Shown: piece by piece, positions 23,822 to 31,185 of the stretch | Position numbering within the stretch: the first letter of the stretch is position 1 | Layout of the letters: each line of letters starts with the position of its first letter | Assembly: GCA_900767815.1 (NCBI GenBank) | Contig: CAAGAM010000039.1 | Span: 1 to 51,192 of the forward strand | Reading direction: 5' to 3' | From: Clostridia bacterium | GTDB lineage: Bacteria > Bacillota > Clostridia > Christensenellales > Borkfalkiaceae | Length of the DNA stretch: 51,192 bases | Translations under genes and position numbers: made by a program | Notes under the pieces: generated by a model | Databases searched by the model: none | Seen by the model: only the letters and a program-made list of their open reading frames with translations | Told to the model about the DNA's origin: nothing

Positions 23822-24109
23822 TTATTTTTTTTTCATTTTAGAACGTGTTTTCATTCCGTTAATATAAGGAATCAAAATATTACTGCAATATGCAGTAGAA
23901 CCTTTGTTTTTTCGTTTCCTTTTTAATTCCGATTGCGCCGCGGGTAGATTGTTGGTGTAAAACGGATCGTTAAAACCGTCCATCCAATTACGTGCGCGAG
24001 AACGTTGTGTATTGCTTAATTTTTTGTTGTCAACTCGCTTCGAATAATAGTCAAGTTTTTCTCTCGGAGTAAAAGTGTGTCTCCGTTTGAATCTTCGACC
24101 ACGATTCAT
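23822..24109 (-). CDS. Basic 95-aa protein
   Basis: Starts MNRGRRFKRRHTFTPREKLD; about one third of the residues are Arg or Lys, with a Lys-rich end. The centre RARNWMDGFNDPFYTNNLPA is the only non-basic part. No membrane segment. It is the first gene after the replication protein in the direction of transcription. The composition suggests DNA or RNA binding. No family is recognised. Confidence 0.55.
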   Translation of the reverse strand: MNRGRRFKRRHTFTPREKLDYYSKRVDNKKLSNTQRSRARNWMDGFNDPFYTNNLPAAQSELKRKRKNKGSTAYCSNILIPYINGMKTRSKMKKK

Positions 24110-24162
24110 ATATAATTCCTTTTCCCTGTAAGCCTATGGGAGCGACTTAATGATATTTATAC

Positions 24163-24184
24163 GAAACGTCGCGACATGTTTCGC
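24163..24184. other. Small hairpin after the replication gene
   Basis: CGAAAC and GTTTCG pair around the self-complementary GTCGCGAC core. It lies 7-28 bp past the rep stop codon on the minus strand and has no T-run. Confidence 0.4.
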
Positions 24185-24190
24185 AAAAAC

Positions 24191-25246
24191 CTAAAATATG
24201 TTCGATTTCGAAGTCAAAAAACTGTCGAAATCTTCAAAAACGCTTTTCTTTTGCCTGATATTTTCTTCTTTTAACTTTTTTACTTCGTTTATATAAACCT
24301 TTCCTAAGCCTTGCGGATCGCCTTTATCCGTCACACCGTCATAAACGATTATTTCGTCCTCGGTTATCTGAATATATGTGCCGATTCGCCTGTAAAGCTG
24401 TTCTATTCCGTCCGAACTGTATCTCACCGCTTTATACCAATACTTGATCGGAATGAAAGATGTCAGAATCATCACCTTGCAGTTCAGAACTTTATTCGAA
24501 AATCGACTTTTCATCGCTGTTGCCGTATTGTTATCAAGCAGTTTCAATATGTCGGGGAATTCAAACGCTTCATCACGCAAATCGTCGAATATAATTCCTT
24601 TTTGCCCCATATACATGTCTAACGGGTCGTTCGACGAAGAAGAAACATAATAATCTAAATCGTGTTCGCGCATATATTTTCGTGCGAAATACGTTTTCCC
24701 CGTTCCCGATTTTCCCGTAACGAATATTACTTTTAAATCTCGGTCGGCGTTAAGAGATAACCATTGACATTGCATTTTCCAGAGCTTCTGAAGCCTGTCA
24801 AAACATTTCGGCTGTTCGGAAACGGCAAGAGAATGAATATAATCAAGCTGTTGAGCGTATGAGTATTTTTTGAAATCGCCTATAATTTTCGATTGTTCGA
24901 TTTCGCTTTTAAAATCGAAATTCGCCCTGACTTCCGAAAAATCATACTGATGTTTATGTTGTTGGCTTTCCTGTCCGTGCGTGAGGTAGAGCAACATATC
25001 TACCTTACGACCCTCAATCTTATTGATAAAGTTTTCAGAAATGCCGAACCATGTGGCGACGTCTTTGCTGTCTACGCCCGTATTCCCGAAATTAACGTAT
25101 ATATGGAAATGCGGCGTAGCGTCGTCGTCTTTATCATGGAGTATGTAAGCCCATTGTTTTATTGTCCGGTATTTTCTTAAAATATCCTGTAACGGACTTT
25201 TAAGATATTCGGGTTGTGTTACTATTTCGTATTGTTTAAGTTTCAT
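24191..25246 (-). CDS. rep: Rolling-circle replication initiator: HUH endonuclease plus P-loop helicase domain
   Basis: A 351-residue protein with two domains. Residues 1-125 carry the HUH-Y nuclease motifs: PHFHIYVNF (H46, H48) and LLYLTH with the likely nicking Tyr at Y87, the spacing of the pMV158 RepB/CRESS type. Residues of about 165-300 carry an SF3-like helicase core with Walker A FVTGKSGTGKTYFARKY and Walker B GIIFDDLRDE, then KVMILTSFIPIKYWYK. Such proteins nick one strand at an origin and unwind the DNA for rolling-circle replication of ssDNA viruses and plasmids. GAGGGG precedes the start. The candidate origin lies upstream (25681-25832), with a second HUH gene in between. Confidence 0.85.
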   Translation of the reverse strand: MKLKQYEIVTQPEYLKSPLQDILRKYRTIKQWAYILHDKDDDATPHFHIYVNFGNTGVDSKDVATWFGISENFINKIEGRKVDMLLYLTHGQESQQHKHQYDFSEVRANFDFKSEIEQSKIIGDFKKYSYAQQLDYIHSLAVSEQPKCFDRLQKLWKMQCQWLSLNADRDLKVIFVTGKSGTGKTYFARKYMREHDLDYYVSSSSNDPLDMYMGQKGIIFDDLRDEAFEFPDILKLLDNNTATAMKSRFSNKVLNCKVMILTSFIPIKYWYKAVRYSSDGIEQLYRRIGTYIQITEDEIIVYDGVTDKGDPQGLGKVYINEVKKLKEENIRQKKSVFEDFDSFLTSKSNIF

Positions 25247-25278
25247 TTTTTAGCCCCTCGAACCTTAAACACAGATAT

Positions 25279-25680
25279 TTAGCTCAAACTTATTCCGTGT
25301 TTCAATAAGTCATTTTGATATTTCTTTAAATTTATATTTGTCTTCAGATCTGATATTTTATATTTCTCCGCGACAGTCGTTTCATAAAAAGGACCGTAGT
25401 GAAGCAAATATGCAACTATATCCGAAACTGTGCCTTTAATTTGCATCTGATAATATTTCTTGATGTCGGAAATTTGTTCAAAATCCGTTTTTAACAAGTA
25501 CGGAAACGTTATAATATGATAATGTGCGGAAACTTCATTTTCGCGATCATGGCAAATTCCGATACAATCAATACCGTTATCGTAAAAAAACCTCATCAAT
25601 CGATCGAAATCAACGTTGAATGAATTTAAACCGAAACTATAATCGGAACATAGAAATTTTTCTTTATTCGAATGAGACAT
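25279..25680 (-). CDS. Second HUH-Y protein without helicase domain, 133 aa
   Basis: The motif AHYHIITF (H53, H55) and, 36 residues later, IVAYLLHYG (Y91) reproduce the spacing of the HUH and Tyr motifs in the neighbouring Rep (H48 to Y87). The core is complete although there is no helicase domain. The start codon is directly preceded by GGTGGAAA, so the origin iteron doubles as its ribosome binding site. It could be an accessory nickase, a resolvase of replicated strands, a repressor that competes for the origin, or the remnant of an older Rep. The 32-bp gap to rep implies co-transcription. Confidence 0.65.
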   Translation of the reverse strand: MSHSNKEKFLCSDYSFGLNSFNVDFDRLMRFFYDNGIDCIGICHDRENEVSAHYHIITFPYLLKTDFEQISDIKKYYQMQIKGTVSDIVAYLLHYGPFYETTVAEKYKISDLKTNINLKKYQNDLLKHGISLS

Positions 25681-25832
25681 TTTCCACCTTTTTCCACCTT
25701 TTTCGGAAGCCCCTGGACGAGCCCCAGGGGCTTCCGAATATTTTAAGGATTTATTTGCAATTTCGGGTGCTATAAGCGGAACCGTTTATATACGGTTTTC
25801 CACCTTTTCCACCTTTTCTTAAAAGTTATGTC
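25681..25832. other. Candidate rolling-circle origin: iterons flanking a perfect hairpin
   Basis: A perfect 15-bp stem (TTCGGAAGCCCCTGG, 25702-25716, with CCAGGGGCTTCCGAA, 25724-25738) carries a 7-base loop, ACGAGCC. Two tandem TTTCCACCTT copies lie on one side (25681-25700) and two TTTTCCACC copies on the other (25796-25813). A smaller AACCGT/ACGGTT hairpin sits at 25783-25800. There is no T-run in the direction of transcription, so this is unlikely to be just a terminator. Direct repeats beside a hairpin upstream of rep are the standard makeup of a double-strand origin. Confidence 0.65.
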
Positions 25833-26156
25833 TCATTCAAACAAATCTTTAGCTTCGAACGGGCTATCGCAAACAACGGAAATGTCGGTCACATACACTT
25901 TATTGTTGAACTCGTTAACGCCGTAACTCAAATCAACGATAGAACCGATTGCCAACTTACGGAATTTGTCGTAATTGTCGGGCTTTGTAAGTACACCCGC
26001 ACAAGTCGAAACACAAATATCGGTTGTCTTAGGATAAAACAAATTGCCGCTTTTCATCTTCGAAGGAAGAAGTCCTACGGTAACCCATACAGTCTTTTCG
26101 TTGTTGTTCTGTTTGTTTTCACTTTCTCTCACTTGAAGCACAATAGCTCTTTTCAT
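25833..26156 (-). CDS. Small protein, possible phage ssDNA-binding protein, 107 aa
   Basis: The start at 26156 is chosen because AGCAGGAGGTTTCAAA directly precedes it; a frame opening at 26231 has no such site. The protein begins MKRAIVLQVRESENKQ and alternates beta-type stretches (KTVWVTVGLLPSK, GSIVDLSYGVNEF, NKVYVTDISVVCD) in an order compatible with a small OB-fold, ending with an acidic tail (FEAKDLFE). Size, fold type, acidic tail and position as first gene before rep suit a gpV-like single-strand binding protein, but no diagnostic motif is visible. Confidence 0.5.
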   Translation of the reverse strand: MKRAIVLQVRESENKQNNNEKTVWVTVGLLPSKMKSGNLFYPKTTDICVSTCAGVLTKPDNYDKFRKLAIGSIVDLSYGVNEFNNKVYVTDISVVCDSPFEAKDLFE

Positions 26157-26400
26157 TTTGAAACCTCCTGCTTGGGAATGAAATAAACCCAACTTAATAT
26201 ATATTGCAAACGCTTTTAGCGTAATTGCCAAGGGGAAGCGAGTATTCCCCCTCGCTCACGGGTCTTTGTTCGTTTGAAGTTCCACAGCCAAGGAAACAAC
26301 TCCAAAACAAACAAAAATATCCAAGAAAGCTCTCCCGCTCTCTTGGATATAATTATAAAACTATACATAGTATGTTTTTATTTCAAAAAAGCATGCAAAA
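26157..26400. other. Right edge of the mobile insert
   Basis: No gene. Contains a GCGAG/CTCGC hairpin near 26236-26260, a TTGCAAACGCTTTT word (26204) related to the left-side repeats, and the bidirectional hairpin at 26318-26350. Codon use and base composition return to chromosomal type just to the right. Confidence 0.45.
26318..26350. terminator. Bidirectional hairpin at the insert-chromosome border
   Basis: ATATCCAAGA and TCTTGGATAT form a perfect 10-bp stem around AAGCTCTCCCGCTC, followed by AATTATAAAA. Confidence 0.55.
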
Positions 26401-26403
26401 CGT

Positions 26404-26432
26404 TTGACAAATCTTTTTAAATATAATATAAT
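26404..26432 (+). promoter_or_regulatory. Consensus promoter of rplU-rpmA
   Basis: TTGACA (26404-26409), a 17-bp spacer and TATAAT (26427-26432), both perfect. ACGTTTGACA is also found at the rpmE promoter. Confidence 0.88.
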
Positions 26433-26438
26433 CGAAAA

Positions 26439-26532
26439 GAACCGCTCGGGAAGGGCGTTAAAGTTACGCTTTTAAAGCGTACCCCGAAAAATTTATTTTC
26501 CCGGCGAGATTAGACAGGAGGTCTATTTTTCA
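26439..26532 (+). promoter_or_regulatory. Structured 5' leader of rplU, possible L21 autoregulatory leader
   Basis: A ~95-base leader with a TTACGCTTT/AAAGCGTA hairpin, a C/G-rich segment, and AGGAGG before the start. Ribosomal L21 leaders that bind their own product are known in Firmicutes; whether this one matches needs a covariance-model test. Confidence 0.4.
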
Positions 26533-26841
26533 ATGTACGCAATCATCGAAAACGGAAGCAAGCAGTACAAAGTTGCAAACGGCGAAATCGTCAACCTCGA
26601 AAAGCTTAGCGCAAACGTAGGCGACAAAGTGGAATTCAACGTTTTGCTTGTTTCGGATGAAAACGGAATCAAGGTCGCAAAGGAAGCGGCAGGCTACAAG
26701 GCAGTTGGCGAAGTTACGGCTCAGGCGAAGGACAAAAAAGTTATCGTCTATAAGTACAAAGCCAAGAAAAACGAGAGAAGAAAACACGGTCACAGACAGC
26801 CCTTTACCTCGGTAAAGATCGTCGAGATCGTTGCAAAGTAA
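26533..26841 (+). CDS. rplU: 50S ribosomal protein L21
   Basis: A 102-residue bL21 of normal length: MYAIIENGSKQYKVANGEIV at the start, the beta-rich middle VGDKVEFNVLLVSDENG, and the rRNA-binding end YKYKAKKNERRKHGHRQPFT. It binds 23S rRNA early in 50S assembly. It follows a consensus promoter and a structured leader and is co-transcribed with rpmA, whose start lies 17 bp after this stop. Confidence 0.97.
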   Translation: MYAIIENGSKQYKVANGEIVNLEKLSANVGDKVEFNVLLVSDENGIKVAKEAAGYKAVGEVTAQAKDKKVIVYKYKAKKNERRKHGHRQPFTSVKIVEIVAK

Positions 26842-26857
26842 TAGGAGGGCGATAATT

Positions 26858-27133
26858 ATGTTTTTATTCAGATTATTTGCACACCACAAAGGAATGGGAA
26901 GCACGAAGAACGGTCGTGACAGTAACGCTAAGCGTCTCGGACCTAAGCGTGCGGACGGTCAGGAAGTTCTTGCGGGCAACATTCTTGTGAGACAGAGAGG
27001 AACGAAAATCCATCCCGGCAACAACGTCGGTATCGGAAGCGACGACACTTTGTACGCTTTGGTAGACGGAGTCGTCAGATTCGAAAGGCTCGGCAAAGAC
27101 AAAAAACAGGTCAGCGTTTACGCAGCCGAATAA
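26858..27133 (+). CDS. rpmA: 50S ribosomal protein L27 with N-terminal extension
   Basis: The start at 26858 follows AGGAGGGCGAT. The 91-residue bL27 contains the expected GMGSTKNGRDSNAKRLG and QRGTKIHPGNNVGIGSDDTL blocks. It carries the Firmicutes-type N-terminal extension (MFLFRLFAHHKG) that in Staphylococcus and relatives is cut by the protease Prp after LQFF. Here the site would read FRLF, lacking the usual Gln, and the prp (ysxB) gene normally found between rplU and rpmA is absent. L27's mature N-terminus reaches the peptidyl-transferase centre, so processing should still matter. Confidence 0.96.
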   Translation: MFLFRLFAHHKGMGSTKNGRDSNAKRLGPKRADGQEVLAGNILVRQRGTKIHPGNNVGIGSDDTLYALVDGVVRFERLGKDKKQVSVYAAE

Positions 27134-27142
27134 TTCAGCAAA

Positions 27143-27175
27143 GAAAGCAAGCCTTAAACGAGGTTTGCTTTTTCT
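27143..27175 (+). terminator. Terminator of rplU-rpmA
   Basis: AAGCAAGCCT and AGGTTTGCTT pair (one G-U) around TAAACG and are followed by TTTCTTTT. Confidence 0.75.
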
Positions 27176-27223
27176 TTTGCGCGCGTTCTATGGCGGGTTC
27201 AGACGAAAAAACGGTTTTACGAT

Positions 27224-28075
27224 ATGATAACATTTAAGGCAGACAACGAATTCTTTAATGCGCGCGATACGCTCGAGAGCGGGCAAATCTTCCGCTATAA
27301 GTCGATTAACGACGGTTTTTTGGTTTTATCGGGCGATAAGGCGTGCAGAATAAAAGACGAAAAAGACGGCGTTTATATCACGTGCGAAGAGTGCGACGAG
27401 GAATATTTTAAAAATTATTTCGACCTTGATTTTTCGTATGCCGACGTTTTTAAAAAAGCGGAGGAAAGTTCTTACGACGTCGTAAAAAACGCGGCGAGGG
27501 AGGCTCGCGGGGTGAGAATACTTCGTCAGAACTCTGAAGAGATGATTTTTTCGTTTATAATCTCTCAGAACAATATGATTCCGAGGATAAAAGCCATAAT
27601 CGAGCGCACTGCGCAAACCTTAGGCGAAAAGAAAAGTTTTATGGGCGAAGAGTATTTTTCCTTTCCGAAAGCCGAAGTTCTGGCAAAGCAATCCTCCGAT
27701 TTTTACTATAAATCGGGCTACGGTTATCGTGCGGACTACATGCCCTCGGCGGCTAAATCTGTTCTGACGGACGAGTTTAATATTTCCGAGCAGGGGCTTA
27801 CAACGGCGGAGCTTCGCAAAAGGCTTATGAAAATCAAAGGGATCGGACCGAAAGTCGCCGATTGCGTCGCCCTTTTCGGTTATCACCGCGCGGACAGTTT
27901 CCCCGTCGATACCTGGATAGAAAAGCTTTATCATGAGGATTTCAAAGGCACGCTTAAAGACAGAAAGAAGATAACGGACTTCTTCTTAAACGAATTCGGC
28001 GAATATTCCGGCTACATTCAGCAGTATATTTTTTATTATAAAAGGAGCCTTGAAGCCCGCGCCGAAAAAAAATAA
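27224..28075 (+). CDS. ogg: 8-oxoguanine DNA glycosylase (OGG1-type)
   Basis: Removes 8-oxoguanine from DNA and nicks the abasic site. The 283 residues comprise an OGG N-terminal domain (LESGQIFRYKSINDGFLVLS) and a helix-hairpin-helix/GPD domain, LMKIKGIGPKVADCVALFGY, with the Schiff-base Lys in GPKVADC and the catalytic Asp in SFPVDTW. IISQNNMIPRIKAIIERTAQ is the conserved SQQN-type stretch. There is no clear ribosome binding site; the start is chosen because the homologous N-terminus begins here. The dispersed word TATAAGTCGATTAA (27296) lies in this gene and encodes YKSIN. Confidence 0.92.
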   Translation: MITFKADNEFFNARDTLESGQIFRYKSINDGFLVLSGDKACRIKDEKDGVYITCEECDEEYFKNYFDLDFSYADVFKKAEESSYDVVKNAAREARGVRILRQNSEEMIFSFIISQNNMIPRIKAIIERTAQTLGEKKSFMGEEYFSFPKAEVLAKQSSDFYYKSGYGYRADYMPSAAKSVLTDEFNISEQGLTTAELRKRLMKIKGIGPKVADCVALFGYHRADSFPVDTWIEKLYHEDFKGTLKDRKKITDFFLNEFGEYSGYIQQYIFYYKRSLEARAEKK

Positions 28076-28132
28076 TTACTCAGTCATCGGCCGCATTCGG
28101 GCGATGTAAGACACTACAAAAGATAACACAAT

Positions 28133-28175
28133 AAAACGCAAAGAATTTATATTTTTTCTATTGCGTTTTTTTTTA
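28133..28175 (+). terminator. Terminator after ogg
   Basis: AAAACGCAA and TTGCGTTTT pair across an A/T-rich loop and are followed by TTTTT. Confidence 0.6.
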
Positions 28176-28248
28176 TATTTTGTTATAATTTTCTTATAAA
28201 TGTACGATGGTTGATACCGTCGAAAAACCAAACGAATCAAGGTGAATT

Positions 28249-31131
28249 ATGAAAGATTTAACTAAATTGTTAAACGGTGATTTAAGAGATTATCGCCCCG
28301 TTCCGTTCTGGAGCTGGAACGACGATCTTCAACCCGAAGAGCTTGTAAGACAAATAGACGAAATGAAGGGAAAAGGTATCGGCGGTTTTTTCATGCACGC
28401 GCGCGGCGGACTTAAAACCGAATACCTCAGCGAAAGATGGTTCGATTGCATAAGAGCCTGCGTCGAAGAGAGCAAAAAGGTCAACATGAACGCCTGGAGT
28501 TACGACGAAAACGGCTGGCCGAGCGGGTTTGCGGGCATGAAGCTTCTCGAAGACAAAGCAAATCACGAAAAATATCTCGACAAAAAGGTTACGGACAGTT
28601 TCGATGAAAATGCAACCGCGGTTTATTTCGTCGGCAAAGACAATAAACTTATAAAGACGGATAAGCCTGTCGGCGACGGGAAATACGTTAACGTATATCT
28701 TAAAACAAATCCGTCCGTCGTCGATATTCTCGACAGGTCGATAGTCCGTAAATTCATCGAACTTACTCATGAAAGATATAAAAAGGAATGCGGAGAAGAT
28801 TTCGGCAGATATATGCTCGGATTTTTCACCGACGAGCCGCAGTATTACAGATGGGAAACTGCGTATTCGCCCGTTCTGATATCTTATTTTAAAGAAAAAT
28901 ACGATATCGATCTTTGGGAAGAACTCGGCAAACTCTTCGTAGATTGCGACGGTGCGTATGCGTTCAGATATAAATACTGGAACGCAATGCATCATTTCTT
29001 CATCGACAGCTTCGTCAAGCAGATTTACGATTGGTGCAGCGAAAACGGCTGCATGCTTACGGGTCATGCCGTGGAGGAATCGCATATGTTCATGCAGATG
29101 TGGTGCTGCTCGGGTGTGATGGATTTCTACGAATACGAGCATATCCCGGGGATCGATTGGCTCGGCCGTTGCATTTCAACCGAACTCGAACCTAAACAGG
29201 TCGGTTCCGTTGCTGAACAGCTCGGCAAAAAACACGTTTTAACGGAGACGTTTGCATGTTGCGGTTGGGACGTAACTCCCGCGGAACTTAAACGCATCGC
29301 CGAATGGCAGTATGTCAACGGCGTAAACCTCATGTGCCAGCATCTCGCCGCTTATTCGATAAGAGGTCAGAGAAAGAGAGATTATCCCACGTCCTACTCC
29401 GAGCATATGTCCTGGTTCGATAAGTTCGGCGAATTCAACGATTATTTCGGTCGCCTCGGCTATATTCTTTCCGAAAGCAGAAACAGAGTGGACACCCTCG
29501 TTCTTCACCCGATGAAGTCGGAATATCTCACGTTTGACAGAGACGACGATTATAATTCCGTAAAAGACGTCGAGGTTTCTTTCGAAAAAACGATAGAAAC
29601 GTTAGGGGCTGAAAATATTCCTCACCATTACGGCGACGAAAACATAATGAAACGTCACGGAAAGGTTGAAAACGGCAAACTTATCGTCGGAAATTATGCA
29701 TATACATATGTGTATATTCCCGAAATGAAAGATATGGACAAAAACACCCTTCGTCTGCTTACCGAATTCACCGCGCAAGGCGGAAAACTCGTTATAGAAG
29801 ACAAAAAGCCTGCTTATCTCGAAGGCGAAAAATATCCGTTCGACGAGCTTAAAGCAACCGCAACGCTCGAAGATATCGAAAAGTCCGTCGAATATAAAAT
29901 CAACGGCGGAAACGGCAGGATAAGGTCGGCTTATCGCGAAGGGGATTTCGGCACCTTCCTTTACGTCGTAAATCTCGACGAAAAAGAAGCCGAGGTCGAA
30001 ATAAAGCTTCAATCGGCTTATCCGTATGGTTACGATCTCGAAAAAATGCAGAAATATCCGCTTGTTTTAAAAGACGGCAAGGCATATATCAGGCTCGGGA
30101 AAGGCGGCTCGGCAATAATTTTCGAAAGCGACGAAAAATACGAGCCTGCAAAGTTCTACGACGGCAGATATATCGATCTTTCGGGCGAATGGACGCTTAC
30201 TGAAACTCCGCTCAACAGCCTTACGATAGATAAAGCCCGCCTTTCGTTCGACGGCGTAACTTACGGAAAAAAGGCTTATCTTCCCGCAATTTTCAACGGA
30301 CTTATCGATAAAAAATACGTCGGAAGAATTTATCTCAAATATACGTTCGACGTTAAGAAGAAAACCGATAAAATGTTCCTTGAAAGCGAGAGAATGGATA
30401 TTAAAAAGTGCGAGGTCAACGGCAAAGAGGTCAAGCTTATCGAAAAAGGAACGCTCGACAGAAGCTTTTTAACGGCAGACGTTGCGGACAACGTTAAAAT
30501 CGGCGAAAACGAAATAGTGTTTACGATCGATTTCTATGAAAGCGAGCATGTCTATTTCGTGCTTTCGGACGTAACGCCCGAAAAGGAATCGCTTAAAAAC
30601 TGCCTCTCTTACGATACGGAACTTGAAAGTATCTATATCAGAGGTGATTTCAGAGTGTATGACGACGATCTGAAAACTGAAGACGACATGATTATGCTTT
30701 CCGACGGAAATTACTATATTACGGCGGCGGGCAAAACCGTCAACGCGGAAAATATTACAAAAGACGGTTATCTGTTCTTTATGGGCAGCATGAAACTTGA
30801 GAAAAAAGTCGTTATCGGTAAAAACAATTCCCGCATTAAGCTTACGGGCAGATTCACCGCCGCGGACGTATACGTAGACGGCAAGTTCGTTAAAACCGCG
30901 CTTTTCGGAAACGAAGTTGATTTAAGCGGGTTTGCGGACGGCAAAGAGCATATTCTTTCGCTCACGCTTTATAGCAGTAACCGTAATATTTACGGTCCTC
31001 ACCATTTCAAAGAGTATGAGCCGCTAAGCGTTTCTCCCTGGACGTTCGATCTTACGGGGGCGTGGAAGAGCGGCTATGAAAGCGATTATTACAGAGAAAA
31101 TTATTCGTTCGTAAAATTCTCGCTCGTCTGA
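28249..31131 (+). CDS. Large cytoplasmic glycoside-hydrolase-like protein (GH106-related)
   Basis: A 960-residue protein with no signal peptide. The start YRPVPFWSWNDDLQPEELVR, then MKGKGIGGFFMHARGGLKTE, WFDCIRACVEESKK and AWSYDENGWPSG match the barrel opening of alpha-L-rhamnosidase-like (GH106/GH2-type) enzymes. GFFTDEPQYYRW and LTGHAVEESHMF carry acidic residues at likely active-site positions. Beta-sandwich domains make up the C-terminal half (about 600-960: LSGEWTLTETPLNS, KLTGRFTAADVYVDGKFV). The probable substrate is a rhamnose- or similar sugar-containing oligosaccharide taken up from outside; the exact bond is unknown. It is preceded by a TTGTTATAATTT-type AT-rich promoter region and an AAGGTGAAT site. 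Confidence 0.75.
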   Translation: MKDLTKLLNGDLRDYRPVPFWSWNDDLQPEELVRQIDEMKGKGIGGFFMHARGGLKTEYLSERWFDCIRACVEESKKVNMNAWSYDENGWPSGFAGMKLLEDKANHEKYLDKKVTDSFDENATAVYFVGKDNKLIKTDKPVGDGKYVNVYLKTNPSVVDILDRSIVRKFIELTHERYKKECGEDFGRYMLGFFTDEPQYYRWETAYSPVLISYFKEKYDIDLWEELGKLFVDCDGAYAFRYKYWNAMHHFFIDSFVKQIYDWCSENGCMLTGHAVEESHMFMQMWCCSGVMDFYEYEHIPGIDWLGRCISTELEPKQVGSVAEQLGKKHVLTETFACCGWDVTPAELKRIAEWQYVNGVNLMCQHLAAYSIRGQRKRDYPTSYSEHMSWFDKFGEFNDYFGRLGYILSESRNRVDTLVLHPMKSEYLTFDRDDDYNSVKDVEVSFEKTIETLGAENIPHHYGDENIMKRHGKVENGKLIVGNYAYTYVYIPEMKDMDKNTLRLLTEFTAQGGKLVIEDKKPAYLEGEKYPFDELKATATLEDIEKSVEYKINGGNGRIRSAYREGDFGTFLYVVNLDEKEAEVEIKLQSAYPYGYDLEKMQKYPLVLKDGKAYIRLGKGGSAIIFESDEKYEPAKFYDGRYIDLSGEWTLTETPLNSLTIDKARLSFDGVTYGKKAYLPAIFNGLIDKKYVGRIYLKYTFDVKKKTDKMFLESERMDIKKCEVNGKEVKLIEKGTLDRSFLTADVADNVKIGENEIVFTIDFYESEHVYFVLSDVTPEKESLKNCLSYDTELESIYIRGDFRVYDDDLKTEDDMIMLSDGNYYITAAGKTVNAENITKDGYLFFMGSMKLEKKVVIGKNNSRIKLTGRFTAADVYVDGKFVKTALFGNEVDLSGFADGKEHILSLTLYSSNRNIYGPHHFKEYEPLSVSPWTFDLTGAWKSGYESDYYRENYSFVKFSLV

Positions 31132-31185
31132 CATTTAATTAAAACGGGGCAATCTGAAATTGCCCGTTAAAGAAAACGGAGTAAT

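Noticed and set aside
26186..26213. dif-like site at the insert edge (ACTTAATATATATTGCAAAC)
   Set aside because: Arm lengths do not fit an 11-6-11 layout; it is more probably an AT-rich promoter region for the minus-strand operon.
26157..26231. Longer start for the ssDNA-binding-like gene
   Set aside because: The extra 25 residues have no ribosome binding site, while AGGAGG directly precedes the internal ATG at 26156.
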